Shown in pieces: positions 8,825 through 20,515 of a stretch of DNA of 64,000 nucleotides (positions within the stretch are counted from its first letter, which is position 1; each line of letters begins with the position of its first letter). The notes beneath the pieces were generated by a model that did not search any database, was not told the origin of the DNA, and saw nothing but the letters and a program-made list of their open reading frames with translations. The position numbers were made by a program, and so were the translations under genes. Source of the DNA: Chryseobacterium sp. ISL-80 (lineage in GTDB: Bacteria; Bacillota; Bacilli; Bacillales; Cytobacillaceae); contig JAGGQZ010000013.1 of the NCBI GenBank assembly GCA_018613055.1, forward strand, positions 496,001 to 560,000, in the 5' to 3' direction.

Positions 8825-9658
8825 TTGAAAAAATGGTTATTAGCACTTTTAGCATTGGTTTTAACAGCAGGACTTACAGCTTGCGGATCATCTGAGGAAA
8901 AAACAGAAGGCGGCAAGGAAGAAAGCAAGAAAATCGTTGTTGGTGCATCAAACGTACCTCATGCTGAAATCCTGGAAGAGGCGAAACCGCTTCTTGAAGA
9001 AAAAGGATACGAAATGGAAATCAAGACATTCAACGACTATATTGTTCCAAACAAAGCATTGGATTCAGGAGAACTTGATGCGAACTACTTCCAGCACATC
9101 CCTTACCTCGAGTCACAAATGGCTGAGAATGGCTATAAGTTTGAAAATGCTGGCGGAATCCACATCGAGCCAATCGGTGTATATTCTAAAGATTACACAA
9201 CTCTTGATGACCTTCCAAAAGGTGCCCAAATCATCATGAGCAGCTCTGTAGCAGACCATGGCCGAATTTTGACAATGCTTGAAAAAGAGGGTCTGATCAC
9301 TCTTAAAGACGGCGTGGAAAAAGTAAAAGCAACAATCGACGATATTGAAGAAAATCCTAAAGAATTGAAGTTTGGTACAGAATATGAAGCAGCATTGCTT
9401 CCGCAGATCTTCAACAATGGTGAAGGTGACGCTGTTCTAATCAATTCAAACTACGCGATTGACGCTGGATTGAACCCATTGAAGGATTCTATCGCAATTG
9501 AGGAAAGTGACTCTCCATATGTAAACGTCATTGCCGTTCGTGAAGGCGATGCAGACAAGCCGGCAATCAAAGCACTTGTGGAAGTTCTTCATTCTAAAGA
9601 AATCCAGGACTTCATCCTTGAAAAATATGAAGGTGCAGTCGTACCGGTAAAAGAATAA
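8825..9658 (+). CDS. metQ: Methionine-binding lipoprotein MetQ
   Basis: A 277-residue substrate-binding lipoprotein of the NlpA family. The signal peptide is KKWLLALLALVLTAG with lipobox LTAC, so Cys20 is acylated and the protein is anchored outside the membrane. The fold includes the family motif FNDYIVPNKALDSGELDANYFQH. TTG 8825 is preferred over TTG 8819 because AGGAGAG is seven bases upstream. Confidence 0.95.
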   Translation: MKKWLLALLALVLTAGLTACGSSEEKTEGGKEESKKIVVGASNVPHAEILEEAKPLLEEKGYEMEIKTFNDYIVPNKALDSGELDANYFQHIPYLESQMAENGYKFENAGGIHIEPIGVYSKDYTTLDDLPKGAQIIMSSSVADHGRILTMLEKEGLITLKDGVEKVKATIDDIEENPKELKFGTEYEAALLPQIFNNGEGDAVLINSNYAIDAGLNPLKDSIAIEESDSPYVNVIAVREGDADKPAIKALVEVLHSKEIQDFILEKYEGAVVPVKE

Positions 9659-9665
9659 ACTTTGG

Positions 9666-9697
9666 AAAGCAGGCGAAAAGCCTGCTTTTCTTTTTGT
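9666..9697 (+). terminator. Intrinsic terminator of metNPQ
   Basis: Nine-base-pair stem AAAGCAGGC/GCCTGCTTT with a five-base loop, then TTCTTTTT. Confidence 0.87.
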
Positions 9698-9759
9698 CGC
9701 ATAACCCGCTCTGAAATTCAACATACTAACCGAGAAAAAAGCAGATTGGAGTGGAAGCA

Positions 9760-10131
9760 ATGGAGCATCATTATGAACCTCGGAATTCAACAGAAGCAGC
9801 TCTTCATGAATATAAACAGGGACTGGGCGTTTTTACGCAAAAAATGCCGGAGCTTGCAAGACATTATAATGCTTTTACGGAAGTGTGTTTTCAGGAAGGG
9901 ACACTGACACAAAAAGAAAAGCAGCTGATCGCTCTAGGGATTTCATTGTATTCCCAGGACGAATACTGCATCATTTACCATTTAAAAGGCTGCCTGGACC
10001 AGGGAGCCACTGAAGAACAAATTTTGGAAGCAGTTGGGGTGACAGCGGCTTTTGGCGGCGGGGCGGCCATGAGCCAGGCAGTCACACTTGTCCAGGAAGC
10101 CATGGCAGAACTGAATACTTTAAAGCAGTAA
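9760..10131 (+). CDS. yurZ: Carboxymuconolactone decarboxylase-like protein (AhpD fold) YurZ
   Basis: A 123-residue all-helical protein of the CMD/AhpD-like family. The conserved block is EYC70-IIYH74-LKGC78, resembling the Cys/His active site of AhpD-type peroxidase partners, with a Gly-rich C-terminal helix (AFGGGAAM). Whether it reduces peroxides or is a non-enzymatic member cannot be told. A GTG at 9751 opens the frame; ATG 9760 is eight bases after GGAG. Its place between metQ and sufC is that of yurZ in B. subtilis. Confidence 0.82.
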   Translation: MEHHYEPRNSTEAALHEYKQGLGVFTQKMPELARHYNAFTEVCFQEGTLTQKEKQLIALGISLYSQDEYCIIYHLKGCLDQGATEEQILEAVGVTAAFGGGAAMSQAVTLVQEAMAELNTLKQ

Positions 10132-10363
10132 AAGCTGTTGTAATCAGATTAATTGATTGCTGACTAACAGGAAAGGCTTCATTTGGGAGGATATTGCCAG
10201 TATTCTAAGAATGGCAGAGGTGAGGCCTCCATAGACCTCCTCATTCCATTACATCCAAAAATTAACGGTTTTAAACGCTTTGATAGTGGTAAACAAAAGG
10301 TGTTACCATTGCAATAACAAAAAAACGCTTATTAAAAGCGAAAAACCGAAGGGATGATTCACT

Positions 10364-10549
10364 ATTAGTCAGCTAAAACTGAACTACACAAGTGAAATGG
10401 AAAAGGCGATGCATGGAGCTCATGGAATTAGTTACGAAGTCTACAGCATGAACCATGACGCAAGAATGGAAGTCGAAAGAAAACGCGAGCAAGATTATAT
10501 CAAAAGCCAACGGATGGTCGCTGACCTGGACCGAAAAGTCCACTCGTAA
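10364..10549 (+). CDS. Small hypothetical protein with possible ATT start
   Basis: The frame is closed by TGA at 10355 and ends at TAA 10547. The first ATG (10397) gives 50 residues but has no ribosome-binding site. An ATT at 10364 has GAAGGGA nine bases upstream and would give 61 residues. The product is hydrophilic with a charged C-terminal helix (HDARMEVERKREQDYIKSQR). A strong terminator 32 bases downstream supports a real transcript. I do not recognise the family; the start codon is inference. Confidence 0.5.
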   Translation: MSQLKLNYTSEMEKAMHGAHGISYEVYSMNHDARMEVERKREQDYIKSQRMVADLDRKVHS

Positions 10550-10580
10550 GCGACGGGATATATAATAGAAGAAAAAATTG

Positions 10581-10612
10581 GAACCAGTGTATTTTTTGCA
10601 CTGGTTTCTTTA
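10581..10612 (+). terminator. Intrinsic terminator after the small ORF
   Basis: Stem GAACCAGTG/CACTGGTTT with a nine-base loop, followed by a T-rich stretch (TCTTTATT). Confidence 0.75.
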
Positions 10613-10682
10613 TTATTTATGGTAAAAATGAAGATGGTTTTTTAGAAATCGGGTTTCAGCCGGATCAGGATCTGGATCGCCC

Positions 10683-11350
10683 TTTATTTTGACAGGTTCG
10701 AGGTGATAGGGTGTAAAGTTGTCAAGAAAACCTCTTTATTTTGACAGGTTTGAAGCGATTGGATAGAAAGCTGTCAAAAAAGCCTCTTTATTTTGACAGG
10801 TTCGAAGCGATAGTATGGAAAGTTGTCAAGAAAACCTCTTTATTTTGACAGGTTTGAAGCGATAGTATGGAAAGTTGTCAAGAAAACCTCTTTATTTTGA
10901 CAGGTTTGAAGCGATAGTATGGAAAGCTGTCAAGAAAGCACTGTTATTTTGACAGGTTTGAGGCGCTAGGATGGAAAGCTGTCAAGAAAGCCCTGTTATT
11001 TTGACAGCTTCGAGGCTTTAGGATGGAAAGCTGTCAAGAAAGCCCTGTTATTTTGACAGGTTCGAGGCGATAGGATGGAAAGCTGTCAAGAAAGCCCTGT
11101 TATTTTGACAGGTTCGAGGCGATAGGAAGGAAAGCTGTCAAGAAAGACTTGTTATTTTGACAGGTTCGAGGAGATAGGGTGAAAAGTTGTCAAGAAAGCC
11201 TCTTTATTTTGACAGGTTAGAGGCGATAGGATGGAAAGTTGTCAAGAAACCCCTGTTATTTTGACAGGTTAGAGGGGTTAGCATGAAAAGCTGTCAAGAA
11301 TCCCTCATTATCTTGACAGGTATGGAGTCGATAAGCGAAAAGCTATCTGA
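10683..11350 (+). repeat. 52-bp tandem palindromic repeat array A (13 units)
   Basis: TTGACAG left arms start at 10689, 10741, 10793, 10845, 10897, 10949, 11001, 11053, 11105, 11157, 11209, 11261 and 11313, all exactly 52 bases apart. Each is followed by a 17-base linker and a CTGTCAA right arm; the last right arm is degraded (CTATCTGA). The right arm of one unit pairs with the left arm of the next across an 11-base loop. No coding frame and no terminator T tract are seen. It lies between yurZ/small ORF and the suf operon. Related arrays lie at 30824 and 58065. Confidence 0.95.
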
Positions 11351-11545
11351 ATCAGGATCGGCCTTGCTATATCGATTTACATTCCTGCTCATAAATCAAA
11401 CGGATTTATCTGCCCTAACGCTATCCAGTACATTTTTTTATAACAGAAGGTAAAAAATAAAATGATGTACGAGCTGTGAGCGGGATATCCTGCTTTGCGG
11501 GGCTTGGTCTGGTAAAATGGAGATGAGTGTTCGAAACTCAGCGGT

Positions 11546-11569
11546 CGCCTTTCAGCAAGCTGAAAGGCG
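11546..11569. repeat. Isolated perfect hairpin upstream of the cloverleaf element
   Basis: CGCCTTTCAGC and GCTGAAAGGCG form an 11-base-pair inverted repeat separated by two bases. No T tract follows, so it is not a simple terminator. The stretch 11351-11640 otherwise shows only a small TGAGT/ACTCA hairpin (11525-11539). Confidence 0.75.
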
Positions 11570-11645
11570 GGTGGCGGGAAGTTGAAAGAAGTAATTCGTG
11601 AAAACTGAAGATTCTTGATGAGATGATTCTAGATTAGTTTGTGTT

Positions 11646-11785
11646 GATTTTTGGCTCATTGGCGTGAAGCTTACGCTTCACTGGCTTTTCAGCTTACGCT
11701 GAAAAGCTGCCGAGATTGAATGAAACGCTGCGGGCAAACCCGTTTGCCCGGTCGTTTCACTCAATCTCGGCATGAGCCAAAAATC
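11646..11785. repeat. Cloverleaf-like element with 14-bp terminal inverted repeats
   Basis: The ends GATTTTTGGCTCAT (11646-11659) and ATGAGCCAAAAATC (11772-11785) are perfect inverted repeats. Inside lie three hairpins in order: GTGAAGC/GCTTCAC with loop TTAC, GCTTTTCAGC/GCTGAAAAGC also with loop TTAC, and a long composite stem TGCCGAGATTGA + TGAAACG pairing with CGTTTCA + TCAATCTCGGCA, topped by CGGGCAAAC/GTTTGCCCG. The design resembles a non-autonomous palindromic element or a structured RNA. Identity unknown. Confidence 0.85.
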
Positions 11786-11850
11786 TGACATTAATCAACA
11801 GTTTTTGATATTTTTCTTTCCACTTCTAAGGTGTTGCTAACACTTTTCAT

Positions 11851-11879
11851 TTGTTATAAGATTGTAATGAGAATAAAAT
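11851..11879 (+). promoter_or_regulatory. Possible promoter of the suf operon
   Basis: TTGTTA at 11851-11856, a 17-base spacer and TAAAAT at 11874-11879, 66 bases before sufC. The match is moderate and no clear Fur-type operator is seen beside it. Confidence 0.4.
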
Positions 11880-11944
11880 GAGAATAGAGCTTTTGGCGGC
11901 AATAGTCGGCTTAAAATCTTTTCTATATTGACGGAGGTATTATT

Positions 11945-12730
11945 ATGGCAGGATCTGTATTATCAATTAAGGACCTTCAGGTTGAGATTGAAGGCAAGCA
12001 GATATTAAAAGGTGTGAACCTTGAAGTTAAGGGTGGAGAAATCCACGCGATCATGGGACCGAATGGTACTGGTAAATCTACTTTATCTTCTTCTATCATG
12101 GGTCATCCAAAATATGAAGTAACGAACGGTTCTGTAACTCTTGATGGCGAAAATGTTCTTGAAATGGAAGTGGACGAAAGAGCACGTGCTGGTCTTTTCC
12201 TTGCGATGCAATATCCAAGCGAAATCAGCGGTGTAACGAATGCTGACTTCCTTCGTTCTGCTTTGAACAGCCGTCTTGGCGAAGGAAATGAGATTTCCCT
12301 GATGAAATTTATCCGCAAGATGGATAAGCAAATGGAATTCCTTGAAATGGATCTTGATATGGCACAGCGTTATCTTAACGAAGGTTTCTCCGGCGGTGAG
12401 AAGAAGCGTAATGAAATCCTTCAGTTAATGATGCTTGAACCAAAAATTGCAATCCTTGACGAAATCGACTCAGGTCTTGATATCGACGCATTGAAGGTTG
12501 TTTCTAAAGGAATCAACGAAATGCGCGGCGAAGATTTCGGCTGCTTGATCATCACTCACTACCAGCGCCTTCTTGATTACATCACTCCTGACCATGTTCA
12601 CGTTATGATGCAGGGCCGCATTGTGAAGTCTGGCGGACCAGAACTTGCACAGCGCTTAGAAGCAGAAGGATACGACTGGATTAAGAAAGAACTTGGCATC
12701 GAAGACGAAACAGTTGGGCAAGAAGCTTAA
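11945..12730 (+). CDS. sufC: Fe-S cluster assembly ATPase SufC
   Basis: A 261-residue ABC-type ATPase that drives the SufBCD scaffold complex in the cytosol. Walker A is GPNGTGKST, the signature region FSGGEKKRNEI is typical of SufC, and Walker B is IAILDEIDSGLDID. It is the first gene of sufCDSUB, the main Fe-S assembly operon of Firmicutes. ATG follows GGAGG at good spacing. sufD starts 18 bases after its stop. Confidence 0.97.
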   Translation: MAGSVLSIKDLQVEIEGKQILKGVNLEVKGGEIHAIMGPNGTGKSTLSSSIMGHPKYEVTNGSVTLDGENVLEMEVDERARAGLFLAMQYPSEISGVTNADFLRSALNSRLGEGNEISLMKFIRKMDKQMEFLEMDLDMAQRYLNEGFSGGEKKRNEILQLMMLEPKIAILDEIDSGLDIDALKVVSKGINEMRGEDFGCLIITHYQRLLDYITPDHVHVMMQGRIVKSGGPELAQRLEAEGYDWIKKELGIEDETVGQEA

Positions 12731-12748
12731 GCGTTGGGGGGATTTATA

Positions 12749-15721
<2,973 letters not shown>

Positions 15722-15833
15722 AAATCATCGCATGGTGATTTTTCCCGAACATGCTGCAGGGGATTGGCCTGCAGCGAACAACTACAAAGCGGGAAACCTT
15801 GTTTCCCTGCTTTAAGAATGGAGGAATTCGACG

Positions 15834-17231
15834 ATGGCTAAAAAAATGCCAGAGATCGGTGATTATAAGTACGGATTTTCCGATAAAGACGTTTCCATCT
15901 TCCGGTCTAAGCGCGGTCTGACGCGTGAAATCGTTGAAGAAATTTCAAAAATGAAGGAAGAGCCCCAGTGGATGCTGGACTTCCGTTTAAAATCATTGGA
16001 GCACTTCTACAATATGCCAATGCCTCAGTGGGGCGGAGACATGGCTTCATTGAACTTTGATGAAATCACGTATTATGTAAAACCATCCGAGAAATCTGAA
16101 AAATCATGGGATGAAGTACCTGATGAAATCAAGGCGACTTTCGACAAGCTTGGAATCCCTGAAGCTGAACAAAAATACCTTGCAGGTGTTTCTGCACAGT
16201 ACGAATCAGAGGTTGTATACCACAACATGAAGGAAGAGCTTGAAGAGTTGGGAATCGTCTTTAAGGACACTGATTCTGCTCTGAAAGAGAACGAAGACAT
16301 TTTCCGTGAGCATTTCGGAAAAGTCATCCCACCAACAGACAACAAGTTCTCAGCGTTGAACTCTGCAGTTTGGTCTGGCGGATCTTTCATCTATGTTCCA
16401 AAAGGGATCAAAGTGGATACTCCGCTTCAGGCGTATTTCCGCATCAACTCTGAGAACATGGGCCAGTTCGAGCGTACATTGATCATCGTTGATGAAGGCG
16501 CGCACGTACACTATGTTGAAGGATGTACAGCTCCAGTTTACACAACGAACTCACTTCATAGTGCGGTCGTTGAAATCATCATCAAAAAAGACGCATATTG
16601 CCGTTACACAACAATTCAGAACTGGGCAAACAACGTCTTCAACCTTGTTACAAAGCGTGCGGTTTGTGAAGCGAACGCGACAATGGAATGGATCGATGGC
16701 AACATCGGTTCCAAGCTGACAATGAAATACCCAGCAGTCATCCTTAAGGGTGAAGGCGCTCGCGGTATGACATTATCCATCGCGATTGCTGGTAAAGGCC
16801 AGCACCAGGATGCAGGTGCGAAAATGATCCACCTTGCGCCAAACACATCATCAACCATCGTATCAAAATCAATCTCAAAGCAGGGCGGAAAAGTAACATA
16901 CCGCGGTATCGTCCACTTCGGACGCAAAGCTGACGGCGCCCGCTCAAACATTGAGTGCGATACGCTGATTATGGATAACAAGTCTACTTCAGACACAATT
17001 CCATACAATGAAATCCTGAACGATAACATTTCTCTTGAGCACGAAGCGAAGGTTTCAAAGGTATCAGAAGAGCAATTGTTCTACCTGATGAGTCGCGGAG
17101 TCTCTGAAGAAGAAGCAACAGAAATGATCGTCATGGGCTTCATCGAGCCGTTCACAAAAGAACTGCCAATGGAATACGCAGTCGAAATGAACCGCCTGAT
17201 CAAGTTCGAAATGGAAGGTTCAATCGGTTAA
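15834..17231 (+). CDS. sufB: Fe-S cluster assembly scaffold subunit SufB
   Basis: A 465-residue protein, the core scaffold subunit of SufBCD on which nascent clusters form. Family motifs include [31 protein letters not shown] and [23 protein letters not shown] follows GGAGGAATTCGACG. It is the last gene of the suf operon and is closed by a strong terminator. Confidence 0.97.
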   Translation: MAKKMPEIGDYKYGFSDKDVSIFRSKRGLTREIVEEISKMKEEPQWMLDFRLKSLEHFYNMPMPQWGGDMASLNFDEITYYVKPSEKSEKSWDEVPDEIKATFDKLGIPEAEQKYLAGVSAQYESEVVYHNMKEELEELGIVFKDTDSALKENEDIFREHFGKVIPPTDNKFSALNSAVWSGGSFIYVPKGIKVDTPLQAYFRINSENMGQFERTLIIVDEGAHVHYVEGCTAPVYTTNSLHSAVVEIIIKKDAYCRYTTIQNWANNVFNLVTKRAVCEANATMEWIDGNIGSKLTMKYPAVILKGEGARGMTLSIAIAGKGQHQDAGAKMIHLAPNTSSTIVSKSISKQGGKVTYRGIVHFGRKADGARSNIECDTLIMDNKSTSDTIPYNEILNDNISLEHEAKVSKVSEEQLFYLMSRGVSEEEATEMIVMGFIEPFTKELPMEYAVEMNRLIKFEMEGSIG

Positions 17232-17248
17232 TAGATGATTACGGGAAT

Positions 17249-17277
17249 CCACCTGCCTCGGCAGGTGGATTTTTTTA
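17249..17277 (+). terminator. Intrinsic terminator of the suf operon
   Basis: Ten-base-pair stem TCCACCTGCC/GGCAGGTGGA with a two-base centre, followed by seven T. Confidence 0.9.
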
Positions 17278-17289
17278 CCCTTTTATGGA

Positions 17290-17392
17290 ATTCGTAGAGA
17301 TTCGGGCACATTTCGTAGAGATTAATGAGGGAATCGTAGAGATTCAATATCTTTTCGTAGAGAATATTGTTAAAACCGTAGAGAATATATTA
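17290..17392. repeat. 21-bp-period short repeat array (5 copies of CGTAGAGAWT)
   Basis: CGTAGAGA occurs at 17293, 17314, 17335, 17356 and 17377, each exactly 21 bases apart. The core is TTCGTAGAGATT or CGTAGAGAATAT and the bases between copies are not conserved. It lies just after the suf terminator. The rest of the 330-base gap to yunF shows nothing recognisable. Confidence 0.85.
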
Positions 17393-17565
17393 AAGTAACC
17401 TGGATTGCAGAGTATTTTTCAGCAATTCATCGGTAAAAACGTGCGTAGCATCTGACTCCATCAATGTTTTTCCTTCTCTATAAGCGGGAAATAAGGTTAG
17501 AACATGTCTTAGTTCTTATTCAGCGCTTAATTGTGCTATTATGAAGGGAAAATGGAGGTGCACAG

Positions 17566-18414
17566 ATGATTATTGTTGGCTTAACGGGCTGGGGAGACCA
17601 TGACAGTTTATATGAAGGCAAGGTTTCGCCTCGTGATAAACTGAAGGAGTATTCCAGCCACTTTCCTGCAGTTGAGGTCGATGCCTCATTTTACGCTGTG
17701 CAGCCTGTGAAGAACGCGGCGAAATGGGTAGAGGATACACCTGACAAATTTCAATTCATTGTAAAAGCGTACCAGGGAATGACCGGCCATCAGCGCGGGG
17801 AGATCCCTTTTACAGATAAAAATGAGATGTTCACTGCCTACAAGGAATCGTTGAGGCCTTATCTTGAGGCCAATAAGCATGGAATGACACTGTTTCAGTT
17901 CCCGCCGTGGTTTGACCTGCGCAAGGAGAATGTCGATTACTTGCGCTGGTGCCGCGAGCAGATGGGCGATATTGATTGTGCGCTCGAGTTCCGGAACCAG
18001 TCATGGTTTGCAGGTGAGATGCGCGAGAAAACGCTTGAGTTCATGCAAAAGGAAAATTGGATCCACAGCATTTGCGATGAGCCGCAGGCAGGCGAAGGCT
18101 CGATCCCGACCGTGCTGCAATCCACTTCCCCGGAAAAAGTCCTTGTCCGCTTCCATGGCCGTAATATCCATGGATGGAACAAGAAGGGGCGAGGCCAGGA
18201 ATGGCGCGAAGTACGTTATTTATATCGCTATAATCAGGCCGAATTGACGGAGTGGGCCGAGAACCTTCGTAAACTTAATGAAGGGACTTCCCAGGTGTTC
18301 GCCCTGTTCAATAACAATTCCGGCGGAGATGCGGCCGATAACGCGAAACAGATGATGGATTTATTGGATATCGAATATGAAGGGCTTAACCCGAGACAGC
18401 TTGATTTGTTTTGA
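17566..18414 (+). CDS. yunF: DUF72 family protein YunF
   Basis: A 282-residue TIM-barrel-like DUF72 protein. Typical motifs are the start IIVGLTGWGDHDSLY, VEVDASFYAVQP, FQFPPWFD, CALEFRNQSWF and FALFNNNSGGDAADNAKQM. The family is widespread, with no established reaction. Start ATG after GGAGGTG. It matches YunF by family and by its place next to yunD. Single-gene unit; the gap to yunD holds a short TCCCCTC/GAGGGGA hairpin. Confidence 0.88.
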   Translation: MIIVGLTGWGDHDSLYEGKVSPRDKLKEYSSHFPAVEVDASFYAVQPVKNAAKWVEDTPDKFQFIVKAYQGMTGHQRGEIPFTDKNEMFTAYKESLRPYLEANKHGMTLFQFPPWFDLRKENVDYLRWCREQMGDIDCALEFRNQSWFAGEMREKTLEFMQKENWIHSICDEPQAGEGSIPTVLQSTSPEKVLVRFHGRNIHGWNKKGRGQEWREVRYLYRYNQAELTEWAENLRKLNEGTSQVFALFNNNSGGDAADNAKQMMDLLDIEYEGLNPRQLDLF

Positions 18415-18478
18415 TACTATATTCCCCTCCTGGCAGCAGTGAGGGGACACTTCATTTTAAAAGAGGAATGATGGTTCA

Positions 18479-19861
18479 ATGGAAGAGATGATTCATATAT
18501 ACCATACGAATGATTTGCATAGCCATTTGGAGCACTGGCCGAGTATCCATAAGCTTGTAACTGAGCGGCGGCGCTGGCATGAGGAAGAAGGCGATGAGGT
18601 TTTCGTTTTTGATATTGGCGATCATATGGACCGCTGGCATCCGTTATCTGATGCGACCAGGGGGAAGGCGAATTGCCGACTGCTGAATGAGGCCGGCTAT
18701 GATGCCGGTACCATTGGGAACAATGAAGGTATTACGCTTCCATTCGAGGATCTGGATTCGATGTATCATGAAAAAGAATTCGAGATGCTTGTGGCGAATC
18801 TGTATAAACAGGATGGAAGCCGTCCGGTTTGGGCTAAGCCTTATCATGTGTACATAAGCAAAAAAGGCACAAGGATCGGAGTCATTGGTGTCACGGTCAA
18901 TTTCGGGCGATTCTATGAGCAGCTCGGATGGAAGGTGACCGACCCGATGGAAGAAATAAAGACCTGCGTCGAGGAGTTAAAAGAACAAAGTGATATCATC
19001 ATTCTGTTATCCCATCTTGGGATCCATGATGATGAAAGGATTGCATCGCAGTTCACGGAAATAGACGTCATTCTTGGCGGACACACTCATCATATTTTAC
19101 ATGAAGGAAAAGAAGTCGGATCGAGTTTGCTCGCGGGTGCTGGCAAGTTTGGTTATTATACCGGCCATGTGACTGTGAAGTTAGATCACGATACGAAGCA
19201 GGTGCTAGAGAAAACTGCCATCTTGTATGATATGAATGAAGGTGGCCAGGCAGAAGGCGAGAAGGAGATGGCTGCAGGTTATTACTTAGAAGGAAAAGAC
19301 TTGATGGGTGAGCCGGTTGCCAGCCTGCCTGTTGAGTTAACAGCCGACCCTATGCAGCATACCGAACTGGCAAGGCTGCTCGTTCAGGCTTTAAGGGAGT
19401 GGTGTGATGCGGACTGCGCCTTCATGAATGCCGGCATGATTCTTAAGGGCCTAAAGCAGGGAGATGTAACGAGATTCGACCTGCTTGAAATCTGTCCGCA
19501 CCCGATCAATCCTTGTACCATCAACATGTCAGGTGCGGAACTGAAAGAAGTGCTTCTTCAGACAAGAGATGAAACATGGCCCCATTTGCAGATAAAAGGA
19601 CTTGGCTTCCGCGGCACCGTGATGGGTGTCATGGAGTACGATGGGATTGAGTTTCGTCAAAAAGGCAATGTCCAGCAAGTGTTCATCAATGGCGAGCTCA
19701 TCGATGCAAAAAAGCACTACTTACTCGCCATTCCCGATATGTTCACGTTCGGCCGATTTTTTCCGGAAATCCAGCGTGCTGAGGAAAAACGATACTGGCT
19801 GCCAGAGTTTCTCCGCAATCTGCTCGAGTGGAAGCTTTCAAATATGACGATTAATATTTGA
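18479..19861 (+). CDS. yunD: Metallophosphatase/5'-nucleotidase-like protein YunD
   Basis: A 460-residue cytosolic protein (no signal peptide). The N-terminal calcineurin-like domain has HTNDLHSHLEHW, FDIGDHMDRW, GTIGNNEG, LLSHLG and LGGHTHH; the C-terminal 5'-nucleotidase domain contains AFMNAGMILKG. The usual GNHE motif reads GNNE. Family members hydrolyse nucleotides such as UDP-sugars or NMP, so the substrate here is uncertain. ATG 18479 follows AGAGGA; an ATG nine bases on is possible. Confidence 0.88.
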   Translation: MEEMIHIYHTNDLHSHLEHWPSIHKLVTERRRWHEEEGDEVFVFDIGDHMDRWHPLSDATRGKANCRLLNEAGYDAGTIGNNEGITLPFEDLDSMYHEKEFEMLVANLYKQDGSRPVWAKPYHVYISKKGTRIGVIGVTVNFGRFYEQLGWKVTDPMEEIKTCVEELKEQSDIIILLSHLGIHDDERIASQFTEIDVILGGHTHHILHEGKEVGSSLLAGAGKFGYYTGHVTVKLDHDTKQVLEKTAILYDMNEGGQAEGEKEMAAGYYLEGKDLMGEPVASLPVELTADPMQHTELARLLVQALREWCDADCAFMNAGMILKGLKQGDVTRFDLLEICPHPINPCTINMSGAELKEVLLQTRDETWPHLQIKGLGFRGTVMGVMEYDGIEFRQKGNVQQVFINGELIDAKKHYLLAIPDMFTFGRFFPEIQRAEEKRYWLPEFLRNLLEWKLSNMTINI

Positions 19862-19929
19862 TCAAAATATCACGCTTTTCCTTCCATCTTCATAGAGTGT
19901 TATTGGGATTGAAGGGAGGAGTTGTGGTC

Positions 19930-20232
19930 ATGATCGATATGTCACCCATTGAAATAGAAGGCAGAACATTTTTATGTATTTCTGTAAAATTGCCAAAGAC
20001 AAACCTACTTGTCGTTACCGGCGACAAAGGATATATAATGTGCGGCGCCCTTGATGTCGCGCTTCTCAATGAAAAGCTCAAGAGCAGGAAGGTCATTGCA
20101 GGAAGAGCCGTTGGCGTGAAAACGATTGAAGAATTGCTCGAAGCCCCGCTTGAGTCCGTCACATTCGAGGCGGAGAACCTTGGCGCCACAAAAGGGATGA
20201 TTGGCAAGGAAGCTTTGCTGCTTATGAATTAA
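19930..20232 (+). CDS. yunC: DUF1805 family protein YunC
   Basis: A 100-residue small protein of unknown function (DUF1805). The family pattern is visible in the central strand CGALDVALLNEKL and the helix RAVGVKTIEELLEAPLESVT. The frame opens at TTG 19858, but ATG 19930 has AAGGGAGGAG eight bases upstream and gives the usual length. It follows yunD as in B. subtilis and is closed by a terminator. Confidence 0.85.
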   Translation: MIDMSPIEIEGRTFLCISVKLPKTNLLVVTGDKGYIMCGALDVALLNEKLKSRKVIAGRAVGVKTIEELLEAPLESVTFEAENLGATKGMIGKEALLLMN

Positions 20233-20247
20233 TTCGAATAAAGCCAT

Positions 20248-20281
20248 AAAAAAAGACAGCCTGAAGAGCTGTCTTTTTTTG
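20248..20281. terminator. Intrinsic terminator of yunC
   Basis: AAAAAAGACAGC pairs with GCTGTCTTTTTT across a short loop. It is flanked by A and T runs and could act in both directions. Confidence 0.85.
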
Positions 20282-20515
20282 TGTACTTCATGTGAATATT
20301 TGCAGAAGCAGTAAAAGAAGTGAATTTTCAATCCGATATAATGATTGAATGCAAAAATGGGCTCGTTTTTTCCCAACTCAAAAATGAAAACGAATGACCC
20401 AATGATTTGCAATTGTGATAGAATATAAGAAAATATTGTCGTTTTATGTAAATTTTTCTTCAATTCATGATAAGGCAAATATAGCCGCCAACTAACAGAT
20501 AAAGTGGGAATGAAC

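Noticed and set aside
10140-10360. Possible peptide LGGYCQYSKNGRGE... between yurZ and the small ORF
   Set aside because: No start codon with a ribosome-binding site and no recognisable pattern; the gap otherwise shows nothing clear.
10683-11350. Row of tandem terminators
   Set aside because: Palindromes are not followed by T tracts on either strand, and one terminator would suffice.
11525-11539. tRNA-like T-arm (GTTCGAAAC in a TGAGT/ACTCA stem)
   Set aside because: No acceptor, D or anticodon stems can be found around it.
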